Assembly (NCBI RefSeq): GCF_040144835.1 | Contig: NZ_CP151632.1 | Location: 1,860,001 to 1,924,000 of the forward strand | DNA length: 64,000 bases | Reading direction: 5' to 3' | Source of the DNA: Microbacterium sp. LWS13-1.2 | Lineage (GTDB): Bacteria; Actinomycetota; Actinomycetes; Actinomycetales; Microbacteriaceae | In this document: positions 50,687 to 59,561 of the stretch, piece after piece | Numbering within the stretch: position 1 is the stretch's first letter | Layout: each line of letters starts with the position of its first letter | The notes under the pieces: model-generated | Databases searched by the model: none | Seen by the model: the letters and a program-made list of their open reading frames with translations, nothing else | What the model was told of the DNA's origin: nothing | Translations under genes and position numbers: made by a program

Positions 50687-50708
50687 CCGGATGACTGGGT
50701 CCCAGGGA

Positions 50709-52220
50709 TCAGAGACCCTGCGCGAGACGGTAGTAGGCCTGGTTCCAGCGCAGCTCGCGCTGGAAGCCGCGCGCCGTGGTGTCCTCGTCGATGACGACGA
50801 GCTCGGTCGCCGCGATCTCGGCGAAGTCCCGGAACACCTCGATGCCGACCGAGGTGGTCATGACCGTGTGGTGCGCGGCACCGGCCGCGAGCCAGCAGGC
50901 GGCGCTGGTGGCGAAGTCCGGCGCGGGCTTCCACACGGCGCGTCCGACGGGGAGCTTCGGCAGGTCGGGCGCATCCACGTTCTCGACGATGTTGGCAACA
51001 AGGCGGAAGCGGTCGCGCATGTCGCTCATCGCGACGACCAGCGCCGGTCCGGGATCGGCCGTGAAGACGAGACGCACCGGGTCGTCCTTGCCGCCGATGC
51101 CGAGCGGGTGCACCTCGAGGCGCGGCTTCGCCGTGGTCAGCGACGGCGAGACCTCGAGCATGTGGGCGCCGAGGATCTTCTCGTCACCGGCGACCAGGTC
51201 GTAGGTGTAGTCCTCCATGAGGCTCGCGCCGCCGGGGAGGCCCGCGCCCATGACGTTCGCGACGCGCACCAGGATGGCGGTCTTCCAGTCGCCCTCGGCG
51301 CCGAAGCCGTAGCCCTCGGCCATGAGGCGCTGCACGGCGAGACCAGGCAGCTGCTTCAGCGCGCCGAGGTCCTCGAACGAGGTCGTGAAGGCGCCGAAGC
51401 CGCCCTCCTCGAGGAAGCTCCGCAGGCCCAGCTCGATCGCCGCGCCGTCGCGCAGCGACTGGTGGCGGTCGCCGTCCGGCCGCAGCTCGGGCGCGACGTC
51501 GTAGGACTCGAGGTACTCGGCGACCAGTGCGTCGACTTCGGCGTCGGAGGCGGCATCCACCGCCTCCACGAGCTCGTTCACGCCCCACGTGTTCACCTGC
51601 ACGCCGAAGCGCAGCTCGGCCTCGGTCTTGTCACCCTCGGTGACGGCGACGTAGCGCATGTTGTCGCCGAAGCGGGCGAGCTTCAGCGAGCGCGAGGCGG
51701 CCCAGCCGGCTGCCGCACGCTGCCAGTCCTCGACCTGCTGCCGCACCGCCGGGTTCGAGACGTGACCTACCACGGTCTTGCGGGCGACGCCGAGGCGGGT
51801 CTGGATGTACCCGAACTCCCGGTCGCCGTGCGCAGCCTGGTTCAGGTTCATGAAGTCGAAGTCGATCTCGGCCCAGGGCAGCTCGACGTTGGCCTGCGTG
51901 TGCAGGTGCAGCAGCGGCTTCTGCAGCGCGTCGAGTCCCGCGATCCACATCTTCGCGGGGCTGAACGTGTGCATCCACGCCACCACGCCGATGACCTCGT
52001 CGCGCGCGTTGACGTCGAGGGCGAGGCGGCGGATCGAGTCGGAGTCCTTGAGCACCGGCTTCCACACGACCTTGACCGGAAGGCCCGCGAGGCCCTCCGC
52101 GACGGCCTGGGACTGCGCCGCGACCTGGCGCAGGGTCTCTTCGCCGTAGAGGTTCTGACTGCCGGTGACGAACCAGATCTCATAGGCGTCGAGCGAGGTG
52201 GACAGGGGCGTGCGTGTCAT
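50709..52220 (-). CDS. araA: L-arabinose isomerase
   Basis: 503-residue enzyme converting L-arabinose to L-ribulose, the first catabolic step. Starts [20 protein letters not shown], the AraA hallmark; [21 protein letters not shown], the metal-site region [38 protein letters not shown] (Glu in the [10 protein letters not shown] block), MLEVSPSL, and the His-containing end [12 protein letters not shown] are all present. Length matches the family. It is the third gene of the ara operon; the araB-araA gap (100 bases) holds a palindromic repeat pair that could set relative expression. Confidence 0.96.
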   Translation of the reverse strand: MTRTPLSTSLDAYEIWFVTGSQNLYGEETLRQVAAQSQAVAEGLAGLPVKVVWKPVLKDSDSIRRLALDVNARDEVIGVVAWMHTFSPAKMWIAGLDALQKPLLHLHTQANVELPWAEIDFDFMNLNQAAHGDREFGYIQTRLGVARKTVVGHVSNPAVRQQVEDWQRAAAGWAASRSLKLARFGDNMRYVAVTEGDKTEAELRFGVQVNTWGVNELVEAVDAASDAEVDALVAEYLESYDVAPELRPDGDRHQSLRDGAAIELGLRSFLEEGGFGAFTTSFEDLGALKQLPGLAVQRLMAEGYGFGAEGDWKTAILVRVANVMGAGLPGGASLMEDYTYDLVAGDEKILGAHMLEVSPSLTTAKPRLEVHPLGIGGKDDPVRLVFTADPGPALVVAMSDMRDRFRLVANIVENVDAPDLPKLPVGRAVWKPAPDFATSAACWLAAGAAHHTVMTTSVGIEVFRDFAEIAATELVVIDEDTTARGFQRELRWNQAYYRLAQGL

Positions 52221-52240
52221 GAGACTTTCCTTTCGCGAGA

Positions 52241-52332
52241 ACCGGTCGTTGAGCGAGCGAGGAACGAGCGAGACGAGACGCAGTGACAGCCGTCGGAGCG
52301 TTTCGTCTCGCTTCGCTCGCTCAACGACCGGT
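52241..52332. repeat. Dispersed palindromic repeat pair between araB and araA
   Basis: Forward copy ACCGGTCGTTGAGCGAGCGA then GGAACGAGCGAGACGAGACG (52241-52280) and inverted copy GCGTTTCGTCTCGCTTCGCT then CGCTCAACGACCGGT (52298-52332). The inverted copy includes the last codons of araB: Thr-Gly-Arg-stop is read from ACCGGTCGTTGA. The pair can fold into a long intercistronic stem. Confidence 0.85.
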
Positions 52333-53934
52333 GAGTGACGTGACGGCGGCGGCCTCGACGGCCAGGCCCGCGCGGTAGCGGTCGAGATAGGCGGCGAAGC
52401 CCGCGACATCGGCGGGGTCGGGTTCGGCGGTCGCGATCGCCGCGTTCGCGAAGACCCGGTCGTCGAGATAGGCGGCGAGGCTCAGCTCGCCGGCGTGCGG
52501 GAGGTAGGCGGCGAGCACCGCGATGCCCCACGCCCCACCCTCCGAGGCCGTGTCGCCGACCGACACCGGAGCGCCGAGCGCACCGGCGAGGAAGCGCTGC
52601 GCGACCCCGGCGGTGCGGAACATGCCGCCGTGCGCGAACATGCGGTCGAGGCCGACCCCTTCGTCGTCGAGCACGCGCATCCCGAGCGCGAGCGTGCCGA
52701 ACACACCATAGAGCTGGGCCCGCATGGCGTTCGCGAGCGTGAAGCGGCTGTCGGGCGTGCGCACGAACAGCGGGCGACCCTCCGAGAGGCCGGCGATCGG
52801 CTCGCCGGCCAGATGGTTGTAGGCCAGCAGCCCACCGGCATCCGCATCGCCCTCGAGCGCCTCGCGGAACAGGGTCTCGTATACGGCGTCGTCGGCGAGC
52901 GGCGCGCCCGACGCGGCGGCGAACCGGGCGAACATGCCCGCCCAGGCGGCAAGCTCGCTCGCCCCGTTGTTGCAGTGGACCATCGCCACCACGTCGCCGG
53001 ACGGTGTCGTGACGAGGTCGAGCTCGTGGTGGACGCGTTCGAGCGGCCGCTCGAGGACGACCATCGCGAAGATGCTCGTGCCTGCGCTGACGTTGCCGGT
53101 CCGCGGCGCGACGGCGTTGGTCGCGACCATGCCCGTGCCCGCGTCCCCTTCGGGAGCACAGAACGGGATGCCGGGACGCAGCGCGCCGGTCGGGTCGAGG
53201 AGCGCGGCGCCCTCCTCCGTCAACGCGCCGGCAGGAGCACCGGCGGCGAGCACGCGGGGCAGCAGGTCGGACACATGGCCGACGGAGAGCCTTCCGGCAG
53301 CCGGTCCTTGAGCCTGTCGGAGGGCGTCGTAGCGCGCGAGCATCCCGGCGTCGTAGTCGCCCGTGACAGAGTCGATCGGGAACATCCCCGACGCGTCGCC
53401 GACGCCGAGCACCTTCTCCCCCGTCAGGCGCTGGTGGACGAAGCCGGCGAGCGTCGTGACGAAGCGAATGTCGGGGACGTGCGTCTCGGCATCCACCACA
53501 GCCTGATGCAGGTGGGCGATCGACCATCGCAGCGGGATGTTCACGCCGAACGCATCGGTGAGCTCCACGGCCGCGGGTCCGGTGTTCGTGTTGCGCCACG
53601 TGCGGAACGGCACGAGCAGCGTGCCCGCCTCGTCGAAGGCGAGGTAGCCGTGCATCATCGCCGAGACGCCGATCGCGCCGAACGTCTCGGGCGCGACGCC
53701 GTGGCGATGCTGCGCGTCGGAGACGAGATCGGCGTACGCGGCCTGGAGCCCCGACCACACGTCGTCGAGCGAGTAGGTCCACAGGCCCGACTCGTAGCGG
53801 TTCTCCCACGCGTGGGAGCCCACGGCGAGCACGTTCGCCGGATCGTCGGCATCGACGAGGCATGCCTTGATGCGCGTCGACCCCAGTTCGATGCCGAGGG
53901 CGGTGCGCCCTGCCCGGATCGCGTCGGCGCTCAT
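52321..53934 (-). CDS. araB: FGGY carbohydrate kinase (L-ribulokinase)
   Basis: 537 residues, ATP-dependent phosphorylation of L-ribulose by context. FGGY blocks: [15 protein letters not shown] (phosphate loop), [25 protein letters not shown] (sugar-binding region), catalytic-base region [15 protein letters not shown] and nucleotide site [21 protein letters not shown]...[15 protein letters not shown]. Two intrusions of dispersed repeats: [11 protein letters not shown] near residue 215 is encoded by the common CTCCGACAGGCTCAAGGACC repeat (53303-53324), and the stop codon comes from the repeat at 52321. The start at 53934 overlaps araD by four bases. Xylulokinase activity is the alternative; neighbours favour ribulose. 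Confidence 0.9.
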   Translation of the reverse strand: MSADAIRAGRTALGIELGSTRIKACLVDADDPANVLAVGSHAWENRYESGLWTYSLDDVWSGLQAAYADLVSDAQHRHGVAPETFGAIGVSAMMHGYLAFDEAGTLLVPFRTWRNTNTGPAAVELTDAFGVNIPLRWSIAHLHQAVVDAETHVPDIRFVTTLAGFVHQRLTGEKVLGVGDASGMFPIDSVTGDYDAGMLARYDALRQAQGPAAGRLSVGHVSDLLPRVLAAGAPAGALTEEGAALLDPTGALRPGIPFCAPEGDAGTGMVATNAVAPRTGNVSAGTSIFAMVVLERPLERVHHELDLVTTPSGDVVAMVHCNNGASELAAWAGMFARFAAASGAPLADDAVYETLFREALEGDADAGGLLAYNHLAGEPIAGLSEGRPLFVRTPDSRFTLANAMRAQLYGVFGTLALGMRVLDDEGVGLDRMFAHGGMFRTAGVAQRFLAGALGAPVSVGDTASEGGAWGIAVLAAYLPHAGELSLAAYLDDRVFANAAIATAEPDPADVAGFAAYLDRYRAGLAVEAAAVTSLTGR

Positions 53935-54701
53935 CGGCCGGCCTCTTCCGCGCGCTCGCCGTCGCCGTCACGACGCTCGTCGGACGACTGGCCGTAGACG
54001 TTCTGGTAGCGGTCGAAGAGGCGGTCGATCGCGTCCTGCGGAATGGGGATCAGGGGGCCGGCCTCACGCGCGTAGTGCACGGTGCGGGCGACGTCCTCGA
54101 CCATGACCGCGGCCTTGACGGCGTCCTTCGCCGACACCCCGATCGTGAAGGGGCCGTGGTTCTGCATGAGTACGGCGCGGGAGCGATGGTCCGTCAGCGT
54201 GTCGACGACTCCGCGGCCGATCGAGTCGTCTCCGATGGTCGCGAACGGACCGATGGGGATCGGCCCGCCGAACTCGTCGGCCATGGCCGTGATGACGCAC
54301 GGGATCTCTTCGCCGCGCGCGGCCCAGGCGACGGCGAACGTCGAGTGCGTGTGCACCACGCCGCCGACGTCGGGCATGTGGCGGTACACGTAGGCATGCG
54401 CCGCCGTGTCGCTGGAGGGGCTGCGGTCGCTGCCCGGCGTGCCGGGGACGACGTTGCCGTCGAGATCGCACAGGATCATGTTCTCGGGGCCGAGGTCGTC
54501 GTACGAGACGCCCGATGGCTTGATGACGAAGAGGTCGGCGCCGGGCACGCGCCCGGACACGTTGCCCCCGGTCCAGACCACGAGTCCGTAGCGCACGAGT
54601 TCGCCGTGGAGTTTCGCGACATCGACCCGGATGGCGGCGATGGATGCCTCGACCTCGGGTGTGAACGCGGGTGCCGGCGTCGTCGGCTCGGGGCTGGTCA
54701 C
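53931..54701 (-). CDS. araD: L-ribulose-5-phosphate 4-epimerase
   Basis: 256-residue class II aldolase-fold enzyme converting L-ribulose 5-phosphate to D-xylulose 5-phosphate. Zinc ligands His117 and His119 lie in [12 protein letters not shown], with the third in [10 protein letters not shown]; phosphate-binding GNVSGR and SSDTAAH are present. Start GTG 54701 with GGAGGA upstream. First gene of araD-araB-araA; the promoter 55-80 bases upstream has an operator between -35 and -10. N-terminal 15 residues are a variable proline-rich tail. Confidence 0.94.
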   Translation of the reverse strand: MTSPEPTTPAPAFTPEVEASIAAIRVDVAKLHGELVRYGLVVWTGGNVSGRVPGADLFVIKPSGVSYDDLGPENMILCDLDGNVVPGTPGSDRSPSSDTAAHAYVYRHMPDVGGVVHTHSTFAVAWAARGEEIPCVITAMADEFGGPIPIGPFATIGDDSIGRGVVDTLTDHRSRAVLMQNHGPFTIGVSAKDAVKAAVMVEDVARTVHYAREAGPLIPIPQDAIDRLFDRYQNVYGQSSDERRDGDGERAEEAGR

Positions 54702-54756
54702 GGGGTCCTCCGTCGGGTCTCGTGCGGTCGGGCGACTCGCTCGGTCGCGCGCATCG

Positions 54757-54784
54757 ATGTTACCGGTAACAACCGATGGCGCAA
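54757..54784 (-). promoter_or_regulatory. araDBA promoter with embedded LacI-type operator
   Basis: TGTTACCGGTAACA (54758-54771) is a perfect 14-base palindrome with a central CG, as LacI-family operators have. On the minus strand TTGCGC (54779-54784) and TAACAT (54757-54762) flank a 16-base spacer that contains most of it. The neighbouring LacI-type regulator is the natural ligand-responsive repressor. Similar sites precede the sugar importer at 62.2 kb. Confidence 0.75.
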
Positions 54785-54789
54785 GTGGT

Positions 54790-54899
54790 CGCGCGTACCC
54801 AACTCAGGATCAACCGGCCCCGGCGCGCCACCCTGCCCCGGAATCACGCGGGTGGCGCCGCGCGCTACTGCTTGTGATCCTGAGAACGGTACGGGCGCG
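54790..54899. other. Long inverted repeat between ara regulator and operon
   Basis: Within the 329-base gene-free stretch 54702-55030, CTCAGGATCA (54803-54812) and TGATCCTGAG (54875-54884) face each other, extended by GTACC/GGTAC and CGCG matches on the outer sides. It lies downstream of the regulator's 3' end (minus strand), so it may be a terminator, or the ends of a small repeat element. Confidence 0.4.
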
Positions 54900-54990
54900 A
54901 ATGCCGCACACTGCCGAGCATCCGCCGCGGCGTCGGGTGCCGCGACGCGGCGGGATCAGGCCAGCGGGATCAGGCCGGGGCGCTGCAGAG

Positions 54991-55049
54991 TCAGCGCGGC
55001 GGCGCGGTGCTCAGCGCGGCGGCGCGGTGCTCAGCGCGGCGGCGCGGTG
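54991..55049. repeat. Three 20-bp tandem repeats at the 3' end of the ara regulator
   Basis: TCAGCGCGGCGGCGCGGTGC at 54991-55010 and 55011-55030, and a third at 55031-55049 ending GG. The third copy contains the stop codon (TCA on the plus strand); the first two lie just beyond it, so the gene end has been tandemly duplicated without altering the protein. Confidence 0.9.
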
Positions 55050-56041
55050 GAGGCGCGCACGACGAGCCGGGGTGCGCCGGCGGCCGAGGGCCGCTCGCCG
55101 AGGACGGCCGCGACGGCGCGGCGCGCCTCCCCCGCCAGGTCGAGGCCCACCGTGGTGAGCGCCGGGCGGTAGAACGCGGCATCCGGATTGTCGTCGAACC
55201 CCACGATGCTCACGTCGCCCGGGACGTCGACTCCCGCTTCGCGCAGCCCCGCGATGAGGCCCAGCGCCATCTGGTCGTTGGCCGCCGCCACCGCGGTCGG
55301 CCCGCCGGGCGTGCGGACGGCGGCGGCGATGCGCCCGGCGAGCGCAGCACCGGCGGCGGCGGTCCAGTCGCCGCTCCAGTGCGGCTCGGCCTCCAGGCCC
55401 GGGCCCTCGAGCGCGCGTCGCATGCCCGCTTCGCGCGAGCGCGCCTCGAGCCATTCCGCGGGCCCGGCGACCCGGCCGATGCGGCGATGGCCGAGCTCGA
55501 TGAGGTGCGAGATGGCGAGGGCGGCGCCGGCCTCCTGCTGCTCGGCGCCCGGCCCGGTGTGCAGCGCAGCGATGGCGACCCCTGGGTGCGCGCCGGTGAG
55601 CGCCGTCAGCGTGGCCGCGTGCGGTGCGAGCACGATGAGCCCGTCCACGCCCTGGCCGAGCAGCCGATCGGCCGCATCCCGGACGGATGCCTCGTCCGAG
55701 GCATCCGAGTACGCCGTCGCGATCCAGCGTCCGGCGTCGCGCGCGGCCGCCTCGAGCGCGGCGATGCCGACCGCGGGCCCGTACAGCGTCGCATCGGAGG
55801 CGATGACGCCCAGGGTGCGGGTCGTTCGGGTGCCCAGCGTGCGGGCGGCATTGTTGACCCGGTAGCCGAGCGCGGCGATCGCCTGCAGCACGCGGTCGCG
55901 GGTCTCCGGCCGGATGTTCGGGTGCTCGTTGATGACGCGCGACACCGTCTGCGTCGATACGCCGGCGGCCCGCGCCACGTCGCGCACGCCCACACGGGTG
56001 GGGTCGGCGGTCAGCGGCCTCGTGTCGTCCATGGCGGACAC
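55031..56041 (-). CDS. araR: LacI family regulator of the arabinose genes
   Basis: 336 residues. HTH and hinge: VGVRDVARAAGVSTQTVSRVINEHPNIRPETRDRVLQAIAALGYRVNNAARTL (about 16-68). The sensor domain has TRTLGVIASDATLYGPAVGIAALE, VDGLIVLAPH, GDWTAAAGAALAGRI, AANDQMALGLIAGLREAGVDVPGDVSIVGFDDNPDAAFYRPALTTV. Ends STAPPR at tandem repeats. It sits directly upstream of araDBA on the same strand with an operator between, so it likely represses them in the absence of sugar. Whether the inducer is arabinose is inferred from context; the symbol is assigned by role. Confidence 0.88.
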   Translation of the reverse strand: MSAMDDTRPLTADPTRVGVRDVARAAGVSTQTVSRVINEHPNIRPETRDRVLQAIAALGYRVNNAARTLGTRTTRTLGVIASDATLYGPAVGIAALEAAARDAGRWIATAYSDASDEASVRDAADRLLGQGVDGLIVLAPHAATLTALTGAHPGVAIAALHTGPGAEQQEAGAALAISHLIELGHRRIGRVAGPAEWLEARSREAGMRRALEGPGLEAEPHWSGDWTAAAGAALAGRIAAAVRTPGGPTAVAAANDQMALGLIAGLREAGVDVPGDVSIVGFDDNPDAAFYRPALTTVGLDLAGEARRAVAAVLGERPSAAGAPRLVVRASTAPPR

Positions 56042-56091
56042 CCTATCCGTCAGTCCGCGCCCGTCAGCGCACGGGGTGGCACGCTGGAGTC

Positions 56092-57030
56092 ATGGGTGCA
56101 CGCTCTGCGAAGACGCGCCGGCCGACGCTGCGCGCGCGGCTGCTGACCGCCCTCGCCGGCGACCCCGATGGCACGCCGCACTGGGTGCGGGCCCTCGCCG
56201 AGGGCGACGACGCCGGGTACTTCGCCGACGGCGGCGCCATATGGACGGTGCACGCGGGCACGGCAACGTTCGTCGCCGGCATCCGGGCGCTGCTCATCCA
56301 GGCGCTGCACCCGGGCGCGATGGCGGGCGTCCACGACTTCTCGCGCTACCGGGACGATCCGATCGGGCGCCTCACGGGCACCGTCCGGTGGATCATCTGC
56401 GTCACCTACGGCTCGACCGCTCAGGCCGCGCGAGAGACACAGCGCGTTGCGCGACTACACGAGCGGGTCGGGGGCTCGTACGAGTCCGCCGCGGGCGAGC
56501 GCGCCTATTCGGCGGCCGACGCCGACCTCGTCGAGTGGGTGCACCTCGCCTTCACGGAAGCGTTCCTCGGCGCGCACCAGCGGTGGGGCGGGCCGATTCC
56601 CGGCGGTCCCGACGCATACGTCCGGGAGTGGGCGCAGGCCGGGCGCCTCATGCGCCTGAAGAACCCCCCGCTGACCGAGGGCGAGCTGCTCGCGCGAATG
56701 GACGGGTTCCTCACCCGCGGCGAGCTCCGCCGCGACGAGCGCGTGGACGACGTGGTGCGGTTCCTCCGCGCGGCGCCCTTCACGGGCGTCATGCGCATCG
56801 CCTACCGCGTGCTGTTCGCGGCGGCCGTCGCCAGCCTGCCGCGCAGCTACCGGCGCCTGCTCGGACTGCGCCGGTCTCCGCTTCCCGTCGTGACCCTCAC
56901 GAGGATCGTGCTCGCGGTGTCGGCGAAGGCGCTCGAGGAAGGCCCGCGCGCGCAGGATTTCGCCCGGCAGCGGCTCCGCCGGCTCAGCGGTACGACGTCG
57001 GCGACCCCCGGTGCGACCGCCGCGCACTGA
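56092..57030 (+). CDS. DUF2236 (MpaB/rubber-oxygenase-like) protein
   Basis: 312 residues of the DUF2236 family, all-helical haem proteins that include latex-clearing oxygenase and MpaB. Key block: GIRALLIQALHPGAMAGVHDFSRYRDDPIGRLTGTVRWIICVTYGS, with the conserved histidine of LHPGAMAGV and Arg of FSRYRDDP; later EWVHLAFTEAFLGAHQRWG and a hydrophobic C-terminal helix pair (VMRIAYRVLFAAAVASLP). Haem binding is known for family members only; the substrate here is unknown. Divergent from the ara regulator with 50 bases between. Confidence 0.88.
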   Translation: MGARSAKTRRPTLRARLLTALAGDPDGTPHWVRALAEGDDAGYFADGGAIWTVHAGTATFVAGIRALLIQALHPGAMAGVHDFSRYRDDPIGRLTGTVRWIICVTYGSTAQAARETQRVARLHERVGGSYESAAGERAYSAADADLVEWVHLAFTEAFLGAHQRWGGPIPGGPDAYVREWAQAGRLMRLKNPPLTEGELLARMDGFLTRGELRRDERVDDVVRFLRAAPFTGVMRIAYRVLFAAAVASLPRSYRRLLGLRRSPLPVVTLTRIVLAVSAKALEEGPRAQDFARQRLRRLSGTTSATPGATAAH

Positions 57031-57215
57031 CGGCACGCCCCCATCGCCCCGGCTACCCCGCCGCCAGGCCGCCCCGCCGCCCGGCCGCCCCGCCGCCCAG
57101 CTGCCCCGCACCCCGGCCGCCTCATCGCCCCGCCGCCCCAGCTACCCGGCCGCCTTATCGCCCGGCCACCCCGGCCACTCCGGCCACCCCGGCCGCCCCG
57201 GCAGCCCGGCGCAGT
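57031..57215. repeat. Low-complexity CCCCGCCGCC/CCCGGCCACC tract
   Basis: The gap between two plus-strand genes consists of degenerate repeats of CCCCGGCCGCC, CCCCGCCGCC and CCGGCCACTCC, with almost no G-poor interruption. No hairpin stands out and there is no coding signal. Probably slipped-strand expansion. Confidence 0.8.
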
Positions 57216-57229
57216 GGCAGGCTGGTGTC

Positions 57230-58081
57230 ATGCGCATCGCACTCACCGGCTCATCCGGAAAGCTCGGCACCGTGGTCGCCCGCGAACTGCGCGCGGCCGG
57301 CCACGACGTCCTCGGCATCGACGTCGTCGGCACCCGCGGCCCCGATTTCGTCCAGGTCGACCTCACCGACTACGGCCAGGTCGTCGACGCCCTGACCGCG
57401 GTGGGCGATCGCCACGACGGGTTCGACGCGGTCGTGCACCTCGGTGCGATCCCGGCCCCCGGCATCCGCTCCGACGTCGCGACCTTCCACAACAACATGA
57501 ACGCGACGTTCAACGTGTTCTGGGCGGCCGTGAGGCTCGGCATCCGTCGCATCGTCTACGCGTCGAGCGAGACCGTCCTCGGCCTGCCGTTCGACGTGCC
57601 GCCGCCGTACATCCCCGTCGACGAGGAGTACCCGCCCCGCCCCGAGTCGGTGTACTCGCTCGTGAAGACGCTCGAGGAGCGCATGGCCGTCGAACTCGTG
57701 CGGTGGCACCCCGAGCTGTCGATCACCGGCCTGCGGTTCTCGAACGTGATGGTGCCGGAGGACTACGAGGCCTTCCCCTCGTACGACGCCGACGCGCGCC
57801 AGCGCAAATGGAACCTGTGGGGCTACATCGACGCCCGCGACGGCGCCCAGGCCGTAGAGCGCGCGCTCGAGGTCGCCCCTCCCGGCTTCGAGACGTACAT
57901 CATCGCCGCCGCCGACACCGTGATGTCGCGGCCCAACGCCGAGCTCGTCGCCGAGGTCTTCCCCGGCGTGCCGACCCGCGAGTTCGGCGAGCACGACACC
58001 CTGCTCTCGATCGACAAGGCCCGGCGTCTGCTCGGGTACGACCCGCAGCACTCGTGGCGGGATCACATCTCGGGCTCATGA
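57230..58081 (+). CDS. NAD-dependent epimerase/dehydratase
   Basis: 283-residue extended SDR. Cofactor motif GSSGKLG (7-13), VDLTDYG, LGAIPAPG, the catalytic Ser-Ser in YASSETVLGLPF and Tyr-x3-Lys in SVYSLVKTLEE. The C-terminal half is adapted to a sugar or sugar-like ligand (GLRFSNVMVPEDYEAF, GYIDARDGAQAVERAL). This subgroup resembles uronate/aldose dehydrogenase-like and NDP-sugar epimerase-like proteins; substrate not determined. No clear ribosome site, possibly leaderless. Its stop overlaps the DUF1992 start (ATGA). Confidence 0.88.
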   Translation: MRIALTGSSGKLGTVVARELRAAGHDVLGIDVVGTRGPDFVQVDLTDYGQVVDALTAVGDRHDGFDAVVHLGAIPAPGIRSDVATFHNNMNATFNVFWAAVRLGIRRIVYASSETVLGLPFDVPPPYIPVDEEYPPRPESVYSLVKTLEERMAVELVRWHPELSITGLRFSNVMVPEDYEAFPSYDADARQRKWNLWGYIDARDGAQAVERALEVAPPGFETYIIAAADTVMSRPNAELVAEVFPGVPTREFGEHDTLLSIDKARRLLGYDPQHSWRDHISGS

Positions 58082-58665
58082 CCGAGGGGCCGCGCGAAGC
58101 CGCCGAGCGCTACCGCTTCGAGAAGTGGCAGCGCGAGCAGGGCTACACATCGGACGAAGAGGATGCCGCGGATGCCGCCGCACCGCCGGCACGGGGCTTC
58201 TCGGCGGCCGAGCGGGCTGCGGTCGTCGAGAACTCGATCCAGCAGGCGATCCGGCGGGGAGAGTTCGACGACCTGCCCGGTGCGGGCAAGCCGATCCCCG
58301 GACTCGGCGCCACGCATGATCCCGACTGGTGGATCCGCCGGAAGATCGAGACCGAGAAGCTCACCGGACTCGGCCCGCCGGCTCTGAGGCTCCGGGTGGA
58401 GGACGCCGAGCTCGACGCCCGGCTCGACGCGCTGTCGCGCGAGGCCGAGGTGCGGGAGGCCATCGAGGACTTCAACCGTCGCATCATCGAGGCCCGGCGG
58501 CAGCTGCAGGGCGGCCCGCCGGTCGTGACGCCCACCCGCGACGTCGACGCCGAAGTGGCGGCGTGGCGCGAGCGACGCAGCGCACGCGTCGCAGCGCAGG
58601 CGGATGCGGAGGATGCCGCGGCGCGGCGTCGTCACCCCTGGTGGCGGCGCCGCGGGCGCGCGTAG
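58078..58665 (+). CDS. DUF1992 (DnaJ-homologue subfamily C member 28-like) protein
   Basis: 195 residues. The family core AAVVENSIQQAIRRGEFDDLPGAGKPIP (about 45-75) is unmistakable; then DPDWWIRRKIETEKLTG and a long arginine-rich helix (LDALSREAEVREAIEDFNRRIIEARRQL), ending in a basic tail HPWWRRRGRA. Function unknown; relatives are linked to DnaJ only by a distant eukaryotic homologue. Translationally coupled to the epimerase gene. Confidence 0.92.
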   Translation: MTEGPREAAERYRFEKWQREQGYTSDEEDAADAAAPPARGFSAAERAAVVENSIQQAIRRGEFDDLPGAGKPIPGLGATHDPDWWIRRKIETEKLTGLGPPALRLRVEDAELDARLDALSREAEVREAIEDFNRRIIEARRQLQGGPPVVTPTRDVDAEVAAWRERRSARVAAQADAEDAAARRRHPWWRRRGRA

Positions 58666-58712
58666 CGCCAGCGCCGCGGCGCGGGTAGCCGCCGGTACCC
58701 GTTCTCTGCCGG

Positions 58713-58778
58713 TTCGGGGCGCGTCGTGAGCGTGCGGGCGCGCGCGGTGCGCCCCAGCTGTACGTGGCGCGCCCCGAA
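58713..58778. terminator. Hairpin between convergent genes
   Basis: TTCGGGGCGCG (58713-58723) pairs with CGCGCCCCGAA (58768-58778); the loop holds more GC-rich partial palindromes. It lies between convergent DUF1992 and DUF4287 genes and shares the GGGGCGC motif with the hairpin after araA. Confidence 0.6.
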
Positions 58779-58788
58779 TCGGGGGCGG

Positions 58789-59079
58789 TCAGGGATGGGG
58801 GTTCGTCGCCTTGCCGTCGAGCCACAGCATGTTCGACGGATCCGAGTGGGCGGTGCCGGTGCCGACGTGCTTGTCGCTGATCTGCGGACCCTTGGTGATG
58901 ACGTGGACGAGGGCCATCGCGTGCCCGCGGCCGAGGCCGTAGTCGGCCGCGAGCCACTCGACGATCGGCGTGGCCTTCGTGCCCTCGTCGAAGCCCTTCT
59001 CGTGGGCGAGCTCGACGAACTGCCGCGGCGTGATGCCTGTCTTCTGCTCGATGCTGTCGAGATATGCCCGGAATGTCAT
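58789..59079 (-). CDS. DUF4287 domain protein
   Basis: 96 residues. MTFRAYLDSIEQKTGITPRQFVELAHEKGF and PIVEWLAADYGLGRGHAMALVHVI match DUF4287, a small helical domain of unknown role; the C terminus (GTAHSDPSNMLWLDGKATNPHP) is poor in structure. It lies 13 bases downstream of the cupin gene on the same strand, so the two are probably cotranscribed. Confidence 0.88.
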   Translation of the reverse strand: MTFRAYLDSIEQKTGITPRQFVELAHEKGFDEGTKATPIVEWLAADYGLGRGHAMALVHVITKGPQISDKHVGTGTAHSDPSNMLWLDGKATNPHP

Positions 59080-59092
59080 GAACCGGATCCGA

Positions 59093-59476
59093 TCAGTCGC
59101 TGGTGGGAATGTCGAGCACGCCGGGTTCGTCCTGCCACTCCTGGATGATGCGGTCCGAGGCGTGGATGCAGAGCACGCGCAGCCGGCCGCTTCCCGCGTT
59201 CTTGAAGCCGTGCCACGCCCCAGCGGGGGCGGTGGCCGTGTCGCCGGCGACGGCATCCAGCGTCGCGCCGTCTATCGTGATGCGCGCCTCGCCCTCGAGC
59301 AGCACCCAGGTCTCGGCGTAGGGGTGGCGATGGATGTCGGGACCCTGCCCGGGCTCGTTGTCGACGAAGAAGTACGAGACGGCTGCGCCGTGCTCGACGC
59401 CGATGAAACGGCGCAGGCTGCCCGCGCCGACGACGAGGTCGGCGGCGGGGACGATGGCCGGAATGGTGGTGGTCAT
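59093..59476 (-). CDS. Cupin domain protein
   Basis: 127-residue single-domain cupin. Metal-binding motif 1 is PDIHRHPYAETWVLLEGEA (His, His, Glu) and motif 2 PAGAWHGFKNAG (His). The barrel starts GVEHGAAVSYFFVDNEPGQG. Such proteins act as small dioxygenases, isomerases or sensors; the substrate is not deducible. Diverges from the HTH regulator 74 bases away, whose candidate operator sits in this gap, so it may be a target of that regulator. Confidence 0.9.
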   Translation of the reverse strand: MTTTIPAIVPAADLVVGAGSLRRFIGVEHGAAVSYFFVDNEPGQGPDIHRHPYAETWVLLEGEARITIDGATLDAVAGDTATAPAGAWHGFKNAGSGRLRVLCIHASDRIIQEWQDEPGVLDIPTSD

Positions 59477-59543
59477 GAGGTGCTCCGTCCGCTTGCTGGT
59501 GGTGTGTCCTCAGCCTCCTCGCCGTCCACGAGTCGGCCTATAG

Positions 59544-59561
59544 TTTCGATGTGGATCGAAA
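59544..59561. promoter_or_regulatory. Inverted repeat over the regulator start codon
   Basis: TTTCGAT-GTGG-ATCGAAA: perfect 7-base arms with the GTG start (59551-59553) in the middle. TATAGT at 59539-59544, seven bases upstream of GTG, gives a leaderless promoter. Probable autoregulatory operator. Confidence 0.6.

Noticed and set aside
57031..57229. Coding extension through the proline-like tract into the epimerase gene
   Set aside because: The tract is degenerate CCCCGGCCGCC repeats giving a proline/arginine run; the Rossmann fold begins at the ATG at 57230.
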